From contig JADKGZ010000014.1 in NCBI GenBank assembly GCA_016722025.1, positions 4,955-68,954 of the forward strand: 64,000 nt of DNA. The letters run 5' to 3'. The first letter of the stretch is position 1. Each line of letters starts with the position of its first letter. This document shows positions 18,817-29,061 of the stretch, piece by piece. Position numbers and translations under genes: made by a program. The notes beneath the pieces were generated by a model. The model had not been told where the DNA came from, did no database searches, and saw only the letters and a program-made list of their open reading frames with translations. The stretch is from Acidimicrobiaceae bacterium (GTDB lineage Bacteria > Actinomycetota > Acidimicrobiia > Acidimicrobiales > Ilumatobacteraceae).

Positions 18817-19374
18817 GTGACTGAAGCAACGATCCTCGACGCGCTCGAGAAGATGGAAAAAGCCGTCGAACATGTGCAGGTGCAGTTCACGACCGTGCGT
18901 ACCGGCCGTGCCACTCCGGCGCTGGTCGAGCGCCTGCTCGTCGAGTACTACGGTTCCACGGTGCCCCTGTTGCAGCTCGCCGGTTTTCAGGTTCCCGAGG
19001 CCCGCCAGCTGCTCATCAAGCCGCACGACCGGGCCACGTTGGTTGCCATCGAGAAGGCCATTCGCGACAGCGACCTGGGTGTCAACCCCAGCAACGACGG
19101 TGTCGTCATTCGCATCAACTTCCCGGCGCTCACCGAAGAGCGGCGCAAGGAGTACGTGAAGGTCGTCAAGCACATGGCCGAAGACGGTCGGGTTTCGGTG
19201 CGCAGCATCCGCCGCGACGCACGCAAGCATCTCGAGGCCGCCGAGAAGGCCAGCGAGATCTCGGCCGACGAGCTGGAGCGGGCGGAGAAGGAAATGGAGA
19301 AGATCACGCACGACCACGTCGAGCTGATCGACAAGGCCCTCGGGCGCAAAGAGCAAGAGCTGCTCGAAGTCTGA
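18817..19374 (+). CDS. frr: Ribosome recycling factor
   Basis: 185 aa, standard length. It splits post-termination ribosomes together with EF-G. Signatures are VRTGRATPALVERLLVEYYG, the VNPSNDGVVIRINFPALTEERR segment and the charged C-terminal helices. The start is GTG at 18817, because the protein from there aligns with the family and a TACGCT hexamer lies 6 nt upstream. Confidence 0.95.
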   Translation: MTEATILDALEKMEKAVEHVQVQFTTVRTGRATPALVERLLVEYYGSTVPLLQLAGFQVPEARQLLIKPHDRATLVAIEKAIRDSDLGVNPSNDGVVIRINFPALTEERRKEYVKVVKHMAEDGRVSVRSIRRDARKHLEAAEKASEISADELERAEKEMEKITHDHVELIDKALGRKEQELLEV

Positions 19375-19403
19375 TCGAGCAGATTCGAGGGAGGGATTCC
19401 GCA

Positions 19404-20803
19404 ATGACCGATGATTCTTGGCGCAAGCGGCGCGACGAAGAGACCGACTTTGGGCCGCCGCTGTTCGGCGACGATGCCGCCACCGATTCGGGGTCCGGCG
19501 GCATTTCGTTCGGCGACTCCGACACGGGCCCGCTGCCGCACTGGACCGAGCCGCCCACCGGTGAGATCCCGCGGGTCCTCACTCCCAATCCGGCCGGCGA
19601 GCCCACCGACGACCTCGATGTCTGGTCGTCGTTCTCCGGCCAGTCGCCAAGCTCGCGTGACGGCTTCGGTGCCGAGTCGTCCGACGGTCTCGACGACATC
19701 ACCGGCCTGTCGCCGGTGTTCGAGCAGCCCGACGACGACCTCTTCGAGGATCCCGCCGTGGTCACACGCGACGAGTCGGTGCCGGTGCGGCGCGAGCAGG
19801 GCCGCATCACCATCGGCACCGACCCCACCGATGGTGCCGCCTCGCGGCCCACGTCGTCAGGCCGCCGGCCACGCCCGGGCGATGCCACCTCGCGAGGTCG
19901 CCCCGGCGCCCGCCCCGCCACGGCCGGCCGGGCAACGTCGAGCAAGTCCACCAAGGGTGTCAGCGGTCGCGACATGCCCACGGCCATCGCCGTCGGCTCG
20001 GCATCGCCGCCGTGTTCATCGGCGCGCTGAAGTACAAGCCGTGGGCCGTGGCCGTCATCGTGGTGGTGGTGCTGGGGCTGGGCGCGGTCGAGTACTTCGA
20101 TCGCGTGCGCGAGAAGGGCTATCAGCCGGCGTTCGTGCCGGGAATCGTCGCGTGCGTGGCGGCGCCGGCAGCGGTGTACCACTACGGCACCGGCGCGCTG
20201 CCGCTGGTGATGATGCTGGCGTTCGTGGCCTGCGCGGTCAGCTTCATCGGTGCCCCCAACCTCGAGTCCAACCCGATGCCCAACATGGCCATCACCTCGT
20301 TGGGCATCACCTGGATCGGCATGCTCGGCTCGTTCGGCGCCGGCATCGTGGCGCTCTCCAACTTCGGCGGCGGCAACCCCATCGGTACCGACACGCTGTG
20401 CCTGCTGGCGATCGGCGTGGTGGCCAACGACATCGGTGCGTTGTTCGTGGGCAGTGCCGTGGGCAAGACCCCGTTGCGACACTGGATCAGCCCCAACAAG
20501 AGCGTCGAAGGCTTCTTGGGCGGCACGGTGCTCACCTTGGGCGCCATGTTCCTGGTGGGCGTTGCCGACAAGAGCAGCACGTGGAACAGCACCGGCGACC
20601 TGCTGCTGCTGGGCTTGGTCATCTCCCTCATGGCGCCCATCGGCGATCTCACGGAGAGCATGTTCAAGCGCAACCTCGACGTGAAGGACTTCGGTTCCAT
20701 CGTCAAGGGTCACGGTGGCATCCTCGACCGGTTCGACGGGTTCCTGTTCGTGATGCCGGCCGTCTACTACCTCACCATCACTCTGCAGCCCTGGTTCAGC
20801 TGA
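19404..20803 (+). CDS. cdsA: Phosphatidate cytidylyltransferase with disordered N-terminal extension, one frameshift
   Basis: Makes CDP-diacylglycerol from phosphatidate and CTP at the membrane. The C-terminal half has about seven membrane segments and ends with the CdsA signature SMFKRNLDVKD then GHGGILDRFDG. The first 195 residues are acidic, Pro/Gly/Ser-rich and low-complexity. The frame breaks near 19997 by loss of one C; restoring it gives AVGLGIAAVFIGALKY into the first membrane segment. Shine-Dalgarno GAGGGAGGG lies upstream. Its place after frr is the usual actinobacterial order. Confidence 0.9.
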
Positions 20804-20867
20804 CCGTCACTCGTCGGCCTCGGCCGCGGTGCATCCGTTGCCTCGGGCTGCGAGAATGCCTCCTGTC

Positions 20868-22011
20868 ATGAGTGCAGTGCGCGTCGCCATCGCCGGTTCG
20901 TCCGGCTCGATCGGTACCCAAACCCTCGATGTCGTGCGCGCCGAGGCCGGTCGCTACGAGGTGGTCGCGCTCGGCGTCGGCTCGTCCATCGCCGTGCTCA
21001 TCGAGCAGGCGCTCGAGTTCCGCCCGAAGGTGGTGGCGGTTGCCGACGCCTCGCTGCGGGCAGAGGTGGCGGCAGCCTTGCCCTTCGCCGAGGTGGTCGC
21101 CGATCTCGCCGATCTGGTCGCCGTTGCCGATGTGGTGGTCAACGCCGTCGTCGGCTTCGCCGGCTTGCCGGTCACGGTGAGCACGTTGGCTGCGGGCAAG
21201 CGGTTGGCGCTGGCCAACAAGGAGAGCCTCATCGCTGCCGGCCCCGTCGTGCAGCCGTTGCGGCGCACGCCAGGGGCCGAGCTGGTGCCGGTCGACAGCG
21301 AGCACTGCGCGGTGCACCAGTGCCTGCGCTCGTCGGCACACAACGACCGCGAAGTCAGCCGCATCATGCTGACTGCCAGTGGGGGCCCGTTCCGCGGACG
21401 GTCGTCGAGCGAGCTGGCCAACGTCGGCGTCGACGAGGCGCTCGCTCATCCCACGTGGAAGATGGGCCCGAAGATCACCATCGACTCCAGCACGCTCATG
21501 AACAAGGGGCTGGAAGTGATCGAGGCGCACGAACTGTTCGGCACCCCCTACGACTGCATCGAGGTCGTGGTGCACCCGCAGAGCGTTGTCCACTCGATGG
21601 CCGAGTTCACCGACGGCAGCACCATCGCCCAGCTGTCGATGCCCGACATGCGCCTGCCCATCGGCTACGCCCTGGCCTACCCGGCGCGCATCGGCGTGCC
21701 CTTCGGCCGCATCGACTGGGGCGCAACTCGGCCGCCTCGACTTCGAGCCGCCCGACATGGCCACCTTCCGCTGCCTTGCGCTGGCCTACGAGGCCGGCCG
21801 AATCGGCGGCACGGCCCCCGCATGGCTCAGTGCCGCCAACGAAGTGGCCGTCGAAGCCTTCCTCGCCGGTCGCCTTCGCTGGCACCAGATCGCAGAAGTC
21901 AACGACGCCGCGCTCCAGCGCTACGAGCCGAGTGCCGATCAATCCATCGACGACATCATCGCCGCCGACGCTCGCGCGCGTGTGGTGGCCCAGGAGGTCC
22001 TTCCCGTATGA
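20868..22011 (+). CDS. dxr: 1-deoxy-D-xylulose-5-phosphate reductoisomerase, one frameshift
   Basis: Second step of the MEP isoprenoid pathway, NADPH-dependent. The N-terminus has IAGSSGSIGTQTLDVV, then ALANKESLIAAG, VPVDSEHCAVHQCL, LTASGGPFR and VVHPQSVVHSM. The frame breaks at the GGGG run 21718-21721; dropping one G gives RIDWAQLGRLDFEPPD and the protein continues to 22011. About 380 aa, the normal length. An in-frame ATG at 20856 is an alternative start. It overlaps rseP by 4 bp. Confidence 0.93.
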
Positions 22012-23302
22012 GCAACGACACCAGCAACGACACCGACACCAGCACCGACACCGGCGCCGCGGCATCGAGCCGCTTCGAGCGGATGAAGGTGGAGGTCGTC
22101 TCCGGCGGCACGCAGGCAGCAGAGCCGCCGGCGCAGGCCGATCGTTCGACGATGATCGTCGGCACGCTTGCATGGATCGCCCTGTTCGTGGTGCTCGGCA
22201 TCTACAGCCCATGGTTCGTGGTCTTCGTCCTTGGCCTCGCCGTCTCGATCATGCTGCACGAGCTCGGTCACTTCTGGACGGCGCGCAAGAGCGGCATGCG
22301 CGCTACTCAGTTCTTCCTCGGGTTCGGTCCTCGCATCTGGAGCACGCACCGCAACGGCGTGGAGTACGGCGTGCGCGCCATCCCGCTGGGCGGCTTCGTG
22401 AAGATCATCGGCATGACCAATGTCGACGAGGTGGCGCCCGAGGACGAGCCGTTCACCTACCGCCAGGGCACCTACCCGCGGCGGATGTGGGTGATCACCG
22501 CCGGATCGGTGATGCACATGATCATCGCCATCGTGCTCATCGTCGGGGTGTACTCCATCTGGGGCCGTGTCGAGGAGTCCGGTGTCGTGCGACTGGCGGC
22601 CGTCAGCGCCGACAGCCCCGCCGCCGACGCCGGGTTGCAGGTGGGTGACATCATCAGGACCGTCGACGGGGCACCCGTGCAAGAGGCCGACGCTTGGCGC
22701 GACACGCTGGCCGCCACCGTGCCCGGCTCGACGATGCAGCTGGGCGTCGAGCGCGACGGCCAGCTGCTGACGCTCGAGGCCACGCTCATCCAGAACCCCA
22801 CTTCGACCGACGTGCAGCGAGGGTTCCTGGGTGTCTCGCCGTACTCCGACGATCGAGTGGCTCAGTCGTTCACCGATGCGTTGGTCGAGGGTCCCTCCGA
22901 TCTCGTCACCGGCGTCGGCCAGGCGATCTCCGGCGTCGCCAAGGTGCTCAACCCGGTGAGCGTGTGGGGTCACCTGGTGGGCACCAACGACGACCCCACT
23001 TCGCGCCCGGGCACCATCGTCGGCGCCACACGGATCAGCGACGACATCGGCGACTTCGACGGGTGGGCGGGCCTGCTCACGCTGATCGCCAGCGTCAACC
23101 TCTCGGTGGGTGTGTTCAACATGTTCCCGCTGCTGCCGCTCGACGGTGGGCATGCCGCGATCGCCACCTACGAACGCCTGCGGTCGCGCCGGGGCAAGCG
23201 CTACTTCGCCGACGTCAACAAGCTGATGCCGGTGGCCGCGCTGTGCCTGGCGCTCATCGGCTGCTGTTCCTCACCGGCCTCTACCTCGACGTGGTGAAAG
23301 CT
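22008..23302 (+). CDS. rseP: Site-2 protease RseP/RasP family, 3' end lost in poly-G
   Basis: Intramembrane zinc metalloprotease. Zinc motif HELGHFWTARKSG is in the first membrane segment and the third-segment motif is NMFPLLPLDGGHAA. Between them is a PDZ domain (SADSPAADAGLQVGDIIRTV). One C is missing near 23261; with it the tail reads LIGLLFLTGLYLDVVKA and then dissolves into poly-G, so the natural stop is not in the sequence. The N-terminal 45 residues are polar and Asp/Thr-rich. It is coupled to dxr by an ATGA overlap. Confidence 0.9.
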
Positions 23303-23395
<93 letters not shown>

Positions 23396-23439
23396 CGTGA
23401 GCCGTCACAACCCAGGCGGGAACTGGCACACTGGGCGAC

Positions 23440-24657
23440 GTGAGCTTCGAACGACGCACCACCCGCCAACTCTTCGTGGGCAAGGTGCCCGTGGGCGGCG
23501 GCGCACCGATCACGGTGCAGTCGATGACCACCACCAAGACCGCCGACGTGGAGGGCACGCTGCAGCAGATCTACGCGCTCGCCGCGGCCGGCTGCGACAT
23601 CGTGCGCTGCACCTGCAACGAGGCCGAGGCCGCCGAGGGGCTGGCGCAGATCGTGCCCCGCTCGCCGATCCCCGTCATCGCCGACATCCACCACCAGTAC
23701 AAGATGGCGCTGGCGGCGATGGAGGCCGGGGTGCACGGCCTGCGGCTGAACCCCGGCAACATCCGCAAGCCCGAGCACATCAAGGCCGTCGCTGCCGAGG
23801 CGAAGGATCGCGGGCTGCCGATCCGCATCGGTGTCAACGGCGGCTCGCTCGACCCCGCGCTCTACGAGAAGTACGACGGCCTGAAGCCGGAGGCGATGGT
23901 GGAGAGCGCGCTGCAGGAGATCGCCTACTTCGACGAGGTGGGCTTCACCGACTACAAGATCAGCGTCAAGGCCAGCAACGTGCCGATGATGGTGGAGGCC
24001 TATCGCCAGCTCAGCGACGTCACCGACGCACCGCTGCACCTCGGTGTCACCGAGGCCGGCCCGCCGCCGGCCGGGCTGCTGAAGGCCACCGCCGGCATCG
24101 CCACGTTGCTGCTGGAAGGCATCGGCGACACCATCCGCTACAGCCTCACCGCCGACCCCGTGGAGGAGGCCCGTGCCGGCCGGCAACTGCTGGAGGCGCT
24201 CGGGCTGCGTGAACGCAAGAACGTCGACCTCATCGCCTGCCCGTCGTGCGGGCGCGCCGAGGTGGATGTCATCGACATCGCCAACCGGGCGATGGCGGCG
24301 TTCGGCGATCGCAAGATTCCGCTGCAGGTGGCGGTCATGGGCTGCGTGGTCAACGGCCCCGGCGAGGCCCGCGAGGCCGACCTCGGCATCGCCGCCGGCA
24401 ACAAGCGCGGCCACCTGTTCGTGAAGGGCCGCAACGTGGCCGTCGTGCCCGAGAACGAGATGGTGGAGGCGCTGGTCGAGTGGGCCGAGTTCATCCACGA
24501 GCACGGCACCGAGGCCGCCATCGCCAGGGCCGACACCACGATCGCCGAACGCGAGGCCGCCAAGGATCGGGCGAAGCTGCTCGACGACAAGGGCGACGAC
24601 GCCAACCACTCGCAGGAGAAGATCGTCGAGATCCGCCGCACCGTCAGTGGTGGCTGA
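23440..24657 (+). CDS. ispG: 4-hydroxy-3-methylbut-2-enyl diphosphate synthase
   Basis: 405 aa [4Fe-4S] enzyme of the MEP pathway, complementing dxr two genes upstream. Signatures are QSMTTTKTADVEGTL, GLRLNPGNI, LGVTEAG, and the cluster cysteines in ACPSCGRAEVD and MGCVVNGPGEA. The start codon is GTG at 23440. A C-terminal 20-residue charged tail extends past the family norm. Confidence 0.95.
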   Translation: MSFERRTTRQLFVGKVPVGGGAPITVQSMTTTKTADVEGTLQQIYALAAAGCDIVRCTCNEAEAAEGLAQIVPRSPIPVIADIHHQYKMALAAMEAGVHGLRLNPGNIRKPEHIKAVAAEAKDRGLPIRIGVNGGSLDPALYEKYDGLKPEAMVESALQEIAYFDEVGFTDYKISVKASNVPMMVEAYRQLSDVTDAPLHLGVTEAGPPPAGLLKATAGIATLLLEGIGDTIRYSLTADPVEEARAGRQLLEALGLRERKNVDLIACPSCGRAEVDVIDIANRAMAAFGDRKIPLQVAVMGCVVNGPGEAREADLGIAAGNKRGHLFVKGRNVAVVPENEMVEALVEWAEFIHEHGTEAAIARADTTIAEREAAKDRAKLLDDKGDDANHSQEKIVEIRRTVSGG

Positions 24658-24661
24658 TCCC

Positions 24662-25421
24662 ATGCCGTACTCGGTGCCGTTGTTCGAGTTCGACCCGTCG
24701 CCCGACGCGGTCATCAACCCCAGCATCCATCGCCCGCCGCTCGGCTTTCCGCAGCACGCCGTGATGTGCTGGTTCGGCAACGTCGTGCGCGAACGCACGG
24801 CCGGCATCGAGCCGGTGCACCACGTGCCGTTCGAGCACGGTGATCATCCGATCTGCGTCGTCGAGCACCGGGGCATACCGGTCGCCCTGGTCAGCCCCGG
24901 GTGTCGGCGCGCCGGCCGCAGTCACGTCGCTGGAGGTGGTCATCGCACTCGGTGCCACGCACATCATCGGCTGCGGCGGGGCGGGCATCGTGAAGCCGGG
25001 GTTCGACGTGGGCCACGGGATCGTTCCCACCGGTGCCGTGCGCGACGAGTGCACCAGCTACCACTACGCACCGTTCGACGCGGAGGTCGCGCCGCACCCG
25101 CGGGCGCTTGCCGCCATCGACGCAGTGCTCACCGAGGCCGGCGTGCCCCACGACCGCGGCCTGGTGTGGACCACCGACGCGTTCTTCCGCGAGACCGCAG
25201 CCAAGGTGGCCCGCCGCCGCGAGCAAGGCTGCCTGGCGGTCGACATGGAGGCCGCGGCGATGTTCGCCTGTGCCGCCTTCCGAGGCGCTACCTATGGCCA
25301 GCTGCTGTACGCCGGCGACGATGTCAGCGCCGCCGAATGGGACCACCGCCACTGGGACAAGCAGACCGGCGCTCGCGACCGGTTGCTCGATCTCGCGCTG
25401 GAGGCCGTGATCCGTCTCTGA
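24662..25421 (+). CDS. Purine/uridine nucleoside phosphorylase family protein, one frameshift
   Basis: About 252 aa. The core has IIGCGGAGIVKPGFDVGHGIVPTGAVRDE and the signature LAVDMEAAAMFACAAFRG, where the Met-Glu pair contacts the ribose in this family. The frame breaks near 24900 by one extra base; the corrected read is VSPGVGAPAAVTSLEVVIALG. Substrate is not clear: purine nucleosides or methylthioadenosine are most likely. The start at 24662 is uncertain because ispG ends 5 bp upstream. Confidence 0.82.
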
Positions 25422-25457
25422 AACTTCGGCGGCGCAGCCGGGCACTGGTGGGCGCGG

Positions 25458-26507
25458 TCAGGGTTGCGACACTCGAAACACGGTGCTCGGGCCTTCCAGC
25501 ACCACCATCTCGCCCGGCGCGAGGTAGGCGGCCTCGCCGTGGTGCAACGGGCCGGCATCGCCGCTGGTGCACAGCAGCAGCTCGCGCCCGCGGGCGGTGT
25601 GCGGCATCGAGCCGACGACCTCGAAGCGCCACAGCTCGAAGGGCTGGTTTGGGGTGGGGTAGCGCCAGCGGCCGGGAAGTTCTTCCACCGGGCGCACCAC
25701 AGGGTGGGGGAGCGCGTCGAACCGCAGCACCTCCAGCAGCTCGTCGACGTCGACGTGCTTGCGGGTGAGGCCGCCGCGCACCACGTTGTCGCTGGCGCCC
25801 ATGATCTCCACGCCCACCCCGTGGAGGTAGGCGTGCAGGTTGCCCGGCCCGAGGAAGATCGCCTCGCCCGGCTGCAGCAGCACTCGATTGAGCAGCAACG
25901 TGATGGCAACGCTGGGTTCGCCCGGGTACAGCGTGTCGAGCCGGGTGACCAGAGCGGCCTCGGCCAGCTGCGGCTGTGCCGTGCACGCAGTGATGGTGGG
26001 CAACGGATCGAGGGTGCCTCGGTACAACCCGGCGACCGTTGCCCGCAGGCCGTCGTGGCGCAGCGCAAGTGCCAGGTCGTGCGCGCCGATGCGGTGCAGC
26101 AACGCTTCGGTGTCGCCGGCCGGGCGAAAGCCGCACAACGTGTCGAAAGGAGTGAGCGCGCACAGCAGCTCGGGCTTCGCGAACGGGTCGCGGTAGATGC
26201 GGTGGGCATCGCCGAGCTCGATGCCCTCGGCCTGCTCGCGGGCGAAGCCGGCCTCCGCGGTGGCAGTGTCGGGGTGGGTCTGCAGCGACAGCGGCTCGGC
26301 GGCGGCGAGCAGCTTCAGCAGGTAAGGCAGCTCGCCGGCCACCGACGCCAGCGTGGCCCCGCCATCGAGGTGCGCCGGCGCCGCCGGGTGTGTACCCAAC
26401 CACCACTCGGCCCAGGGCAGCCCATCCGCGGAGCGACCGAGGATGTGCGGGATTGCCGTCGGGTCGCCCCATGCGTAGTGCTGGGCGACCCCGCGGATCT
26501 GACGCAT
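25458..26507 (-). CDS. manA: Mannose-6-phosphate isomerase, class I
   Basis: 349 aa cupin-type zinc isomerase linking fructose-6-phosphate and mannose-6-phosphate. Zinc ligands are in SLQTHPD, the Glu in FAKPELL, and the signature GNLHAYLHGVGVEIMGASDN is present. It lies 34 bp downstream of nucS on the same strand. It also has its own TATGGT hexamer 6 nt before the ATG. Confidence 0.93.
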   Translation of the reverse strand: MRQIRGVAQHYAWGDPTAIPHILGRSADGLPWAEWWLGTHPAAPAHLDGGATLASVAGELPYLLKLLAAAEPLSLQTHPDTATAEAGFAREQAEGIELGDAHRIYRDPFAKPELLCALTPFDTLCGFRPAGDTEALLHRIGAHDLALALRHDGLRATVAGLYRGTLDPLPTITACTAQPQLAEAALVTRLDTLYPGEPSVAITLLLNRVLLQPGEAIFLGPGNLHAYLHGVGVEIMGASDNVVRGGLTRKHVDVDELLEVLRFDALPHPVVRPVEELPGRWRYPTPNQPFELWRFEVVGSMPHTARGRELLLCTSGDAGPLHHGEAAYLAPGEMVVLEGPSTVFRVSQP

Positions 26508-26513
26508 CAGGCA

Positions 26514-26519
26514 ACCATA
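26514..26519 (-). promoter_or_regulatory. -10 hexamer of manA (leaderless)
   Basis: TATGGT on the minus strand, 6 nt from the ATG at 26507. Confidence 0.55.
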
Positions 26520-26541
26520 CCGGTGGGGTTGCGGCAGCGGT

Positions 26542-27201
26542 TCAGAAGAGCCGGAGCTCGTCGGGCTTCATGCCGCGCAGCTCGTCGTAGTCCACTTCCA
26601 CGACCCGAAAGCCGCGCGCTTCCGCCAGCACACGCGCCTGCGGCTTCACCGACTGGGCCACGAACACACCGCGCACGCTGCCCAGCGACGAGTCGAGGTG
26701 CAGGCGTTCGATGTAACGGGCGAGTTGCTCGACACCGTCGATGTCGCCACGCCGCTTCACCTCGATGGCCACCACCTGGCCGCCGGTGTCGCGGCACACC
26801 AGGTCGATCGGCCCGATGGCCGTCGGGTACTCGCGTCGCACCAGCGTGAGGCCGTCTTCGATGGCGTGCGGCGAGGCCGCCAGCAGCGCTTGCAGGTGCG
26901 CTTCCACTCCGTCCTTCTGCAGCCCGGGGTCGTCGCCGAACTCGTGCGCGGTCTCGGTGAGCACCTCGAGCAGGGTGATCGTGAGCTCTTCACCCTTGGG
27001 GTTGGTGACCGTCCAGTGGTCGCCGTGATCGACCAATGTGTTGGGCGCGTTCATCCAGTTCAACGGCTTGTACGCGCCGCCATCGGCGTGGATGGCGACG
27101 CACCCATCGGCCTTCACCATGATCAACCGAACGGCCTCGGGGAGGTGGGCATCGAGGCGACCCCGGTAGTCGACGGTGCAGCGGGCCACGACAAGACGCA
27201 T
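26542..27201 (-). CDS. nucS: Endonuclease NucS, non-canonical mismatch repair
   Basis: 219 aa. An N-terminal beta-rich DNA-binding half is followed by a PD-(D/E)xK nuclease domain with the Asp in AIGPIDLVCRD and Glu-x-Lys in VVAIEVKRRGD. The last residues PDELRLF match the beta-clamp binding tail of actinobacterial NucS. NucS cuts both strands at mismatches and replaces MutS/MutL in most Actinobacteria. A TACCGT hexamer lies 7 nt before the ATG. Confidence 0.93.
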   Translation of the reverse strand: MRLVVARCTVDYRGRLDAHLPEAVRLIMVKADGCVAIHADGGAYKPLNWMNAPNTLVDHGDHWTVTNPKGEELTITLLEVLTETAHEFGDDPGLQKDGVEAHLQALLAASPHAIEDGLTLVRREYPTAIGPIDLVCRDTGGQVVAIEVKRRGDIDGVEQLARYIERLHLDSSLGSVRGVFVAQSVKPQARVLAEARGFRVVEVDYDELRGMKPDELRLF

Positions 27202-27208
27202 TGCACCG

Positions 27209-27214
27209 ACGGTA
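27209..27214 (-). promoter_or_regulatory. -10 hexamer of nucS (leaderless)
   Basis: TACCGT on the minus strand, 7 nt from the ATG at 27201. Confidence 0.5.
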
Positions 27215-27308
27215 GCGCCGCGCGCGCCGTACCAGGATCAACCACGTTGTGATCGGCCGACCAGACGGCGCGGCCTGCGGGTTGCGGGCACGCGAACTGC
27301 CGCGCGGC

Positions 27309-27325
27309 GGCGCCCGGAGGGCGCC
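27309..27325 (-). terminator. Hairpin after the ABC1 kinase gene
   Basis: GGCGCCC-GGA-GGGCGCC, a perfect 7-bp stem with a 3-nt loop, 22 bp downstream of the stop at 27347. No U tract follows. Confidence 0.5.
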
Positions 27326-27346
27326 GAGCCCTGAGGGGGGCCCGGG

Positions 27347-28935
27347 TCAGCGGGCGACGTGGTCGCGCATGCGCCTCTGGATCAGCTCGCGGCGAGCCTG
27401 CAGCTCGCGGTACGTGAGCTGATCGGTGTCGGTGTCGACGCCGAAGCTGGCTTTGACGCCGTCCATGTTGATGGCGACCGCCGTGTGGTCGATGCCCAAC
27501 TCGCGACCCAGGCGTTCGCCGTGACGCTCGGCGAACATCAGCGAGATCTTGCCGATCTCGCCCAGCAGGTCGAGGTCGGGTGCCAACCTGGCCATGGCCC
27601 CATCGAGGAACACCATGTTCTTCACGTAGAGCATCAGCTCCTTGGGCAGCTTGGCGCCGTAGCCGAGCAGGGCCTTGACCACACGCTGCACCTCGGCGAC
27701 CAGCTCCTCGCCGGTGAGCGTGGTGGGGTCGACAGTCGGTTGGTCGAGCCGGAGGTCTTTGATCACCGCGTCGAGGTCGGTGTCGGCCGGCAGCGCGCCC
27801 AGGTCGCGCATGGCGGCCATCTGGCCCTTCACGTCGTTGGTGGTGGCCCCCAGCATCATCCGCAGGAAGGCGAGGCGGCGATCGCCACTGAGGCGGCCGA
27901 CGATGCCGAAGTCGAGCAGCGCGGTGCGGCCGTCGGGTAGCACGAACAGGTTGCCGCCGTGCAGGTCGCCGTGGAACACGCCGTAGACCATGGCGCCCTC
28001 CATGAGCGCCACCATCGCGGTGCGCACCACTTCCTCGGTGTCGATGCCCGCGTCCTTCATGCCGGCCACGTCGTCGAAGTTGAAGCCCTGCAGCTTCTGC
28101 ATCACCAGCACGCGCCGAGTGACCAGCGTGGGGTGGGGGCGGGGCACCACGTAGCCGTGGTTGCCCAGCTCGTGCAGCATGGCCGCGATGTCGATCATGT
28201 TGGCCGCTTCCATGCGGAAGTCGAGCTCTTCCACGATCGTCTCGGCGAACAGCTCGACCAGCGCCGGCGGGTTGGCCAGCGAGGCAATGGGGATGCGGCC
28301 CACCAGGAACGGCGCCAACCACGCCATGACCCGCAGGTCCTTGCGCACCAGGCCGGCCACGCTGGGGCGCTGCACCTTCACCACCACTTCCTCGCCCGTG
28401 AGCAAGGTGGCGGCATGCACCTGGGCGATGGAGGCGGCCGCCAGCGGCGTGCGATCGAAGGAGGCGAACACGTCTTCCAGGCGCGCGCCCAGGTCGGCTT
28501 CCACCACCACGCGCACGGTGTCGAACGGCTCGGCCGGCACCTGGTCGCGGCACTTCTTGAACTCGTTCACCAGCTCCGCGGGGAACAGGCCTTCACCGCT
28601 GGAGATGATCTGGCCGAGCTTGATGTACGTGGGCCCCAGCTGCTCGGCGGCCTTGCGCAGCCGCAAGGAGATCTCGGCTCGGCTGGCTTCGGGCGTAGCG
28701 AAGTGGCCACGCTTCTTGCGCACCATCCACGGCGTCACCGCGGCGGAGAGCACCCGCACGACGCGTACGACGCGCCCCCCGGGCGGCATCTTGCCGGCCT
28801 TGGTGAGCGCCGGTACCTCTGCCTGCGCGCGCGCAGATCTGCCGCCAACGGCAGCCAGCGGATGGCATCACGCTGCAGCGTCCACGGGCCTTCCTCTGTG
28901 AACGCGGCCCAGCCTCGGTCTTCCAACACACTCAT
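27347..28935 (-). CDS. ABC1/UbiB family atypical kinase, one frameshift
   Basis: About 529 aa. Family motifs are KxGQ (TYIKLGQIISS), AAASIAQVHAA (the Ala-rich loop replacing the glycine loop), VVKVQRP with the ATP lysine, VFHGDLHGGNLFV and the LLDFGIVGR metal loop. UbiB proteins support quinone biosynthesis or lipid handling at the membrane. The N-terminus MSVLEDRGWAAFTEEG is in another frame; a one-base loss near 28822 separates it. No -10 hexamer is close to the start. Confidence 0.88.
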
Positions 28936-29022
28936 GCCCTGCATGATCGCAGCGAAACTGCCGACTCGCCACGCCAACGACGTGCCGGGTGACACGGGTC
29001 AGCGCTGATGACGGCGGGTGGC

Positions 29023-29028
29023 TATCAT
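29023..29028 (+). promoter_or_regulatory. Candidate -10 element of the PEP-swivel gene
   Basis: TATCAT, 33 nt upstream of the ATG at 29062. A G-rich run (GGGGGGAC) before the ATG can act as ribosome binding site. Confidence 0.35.
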
Positions 29029-29061
29029 CCGGCCGGCCATCCGATTGTCTGGGGGGACACC

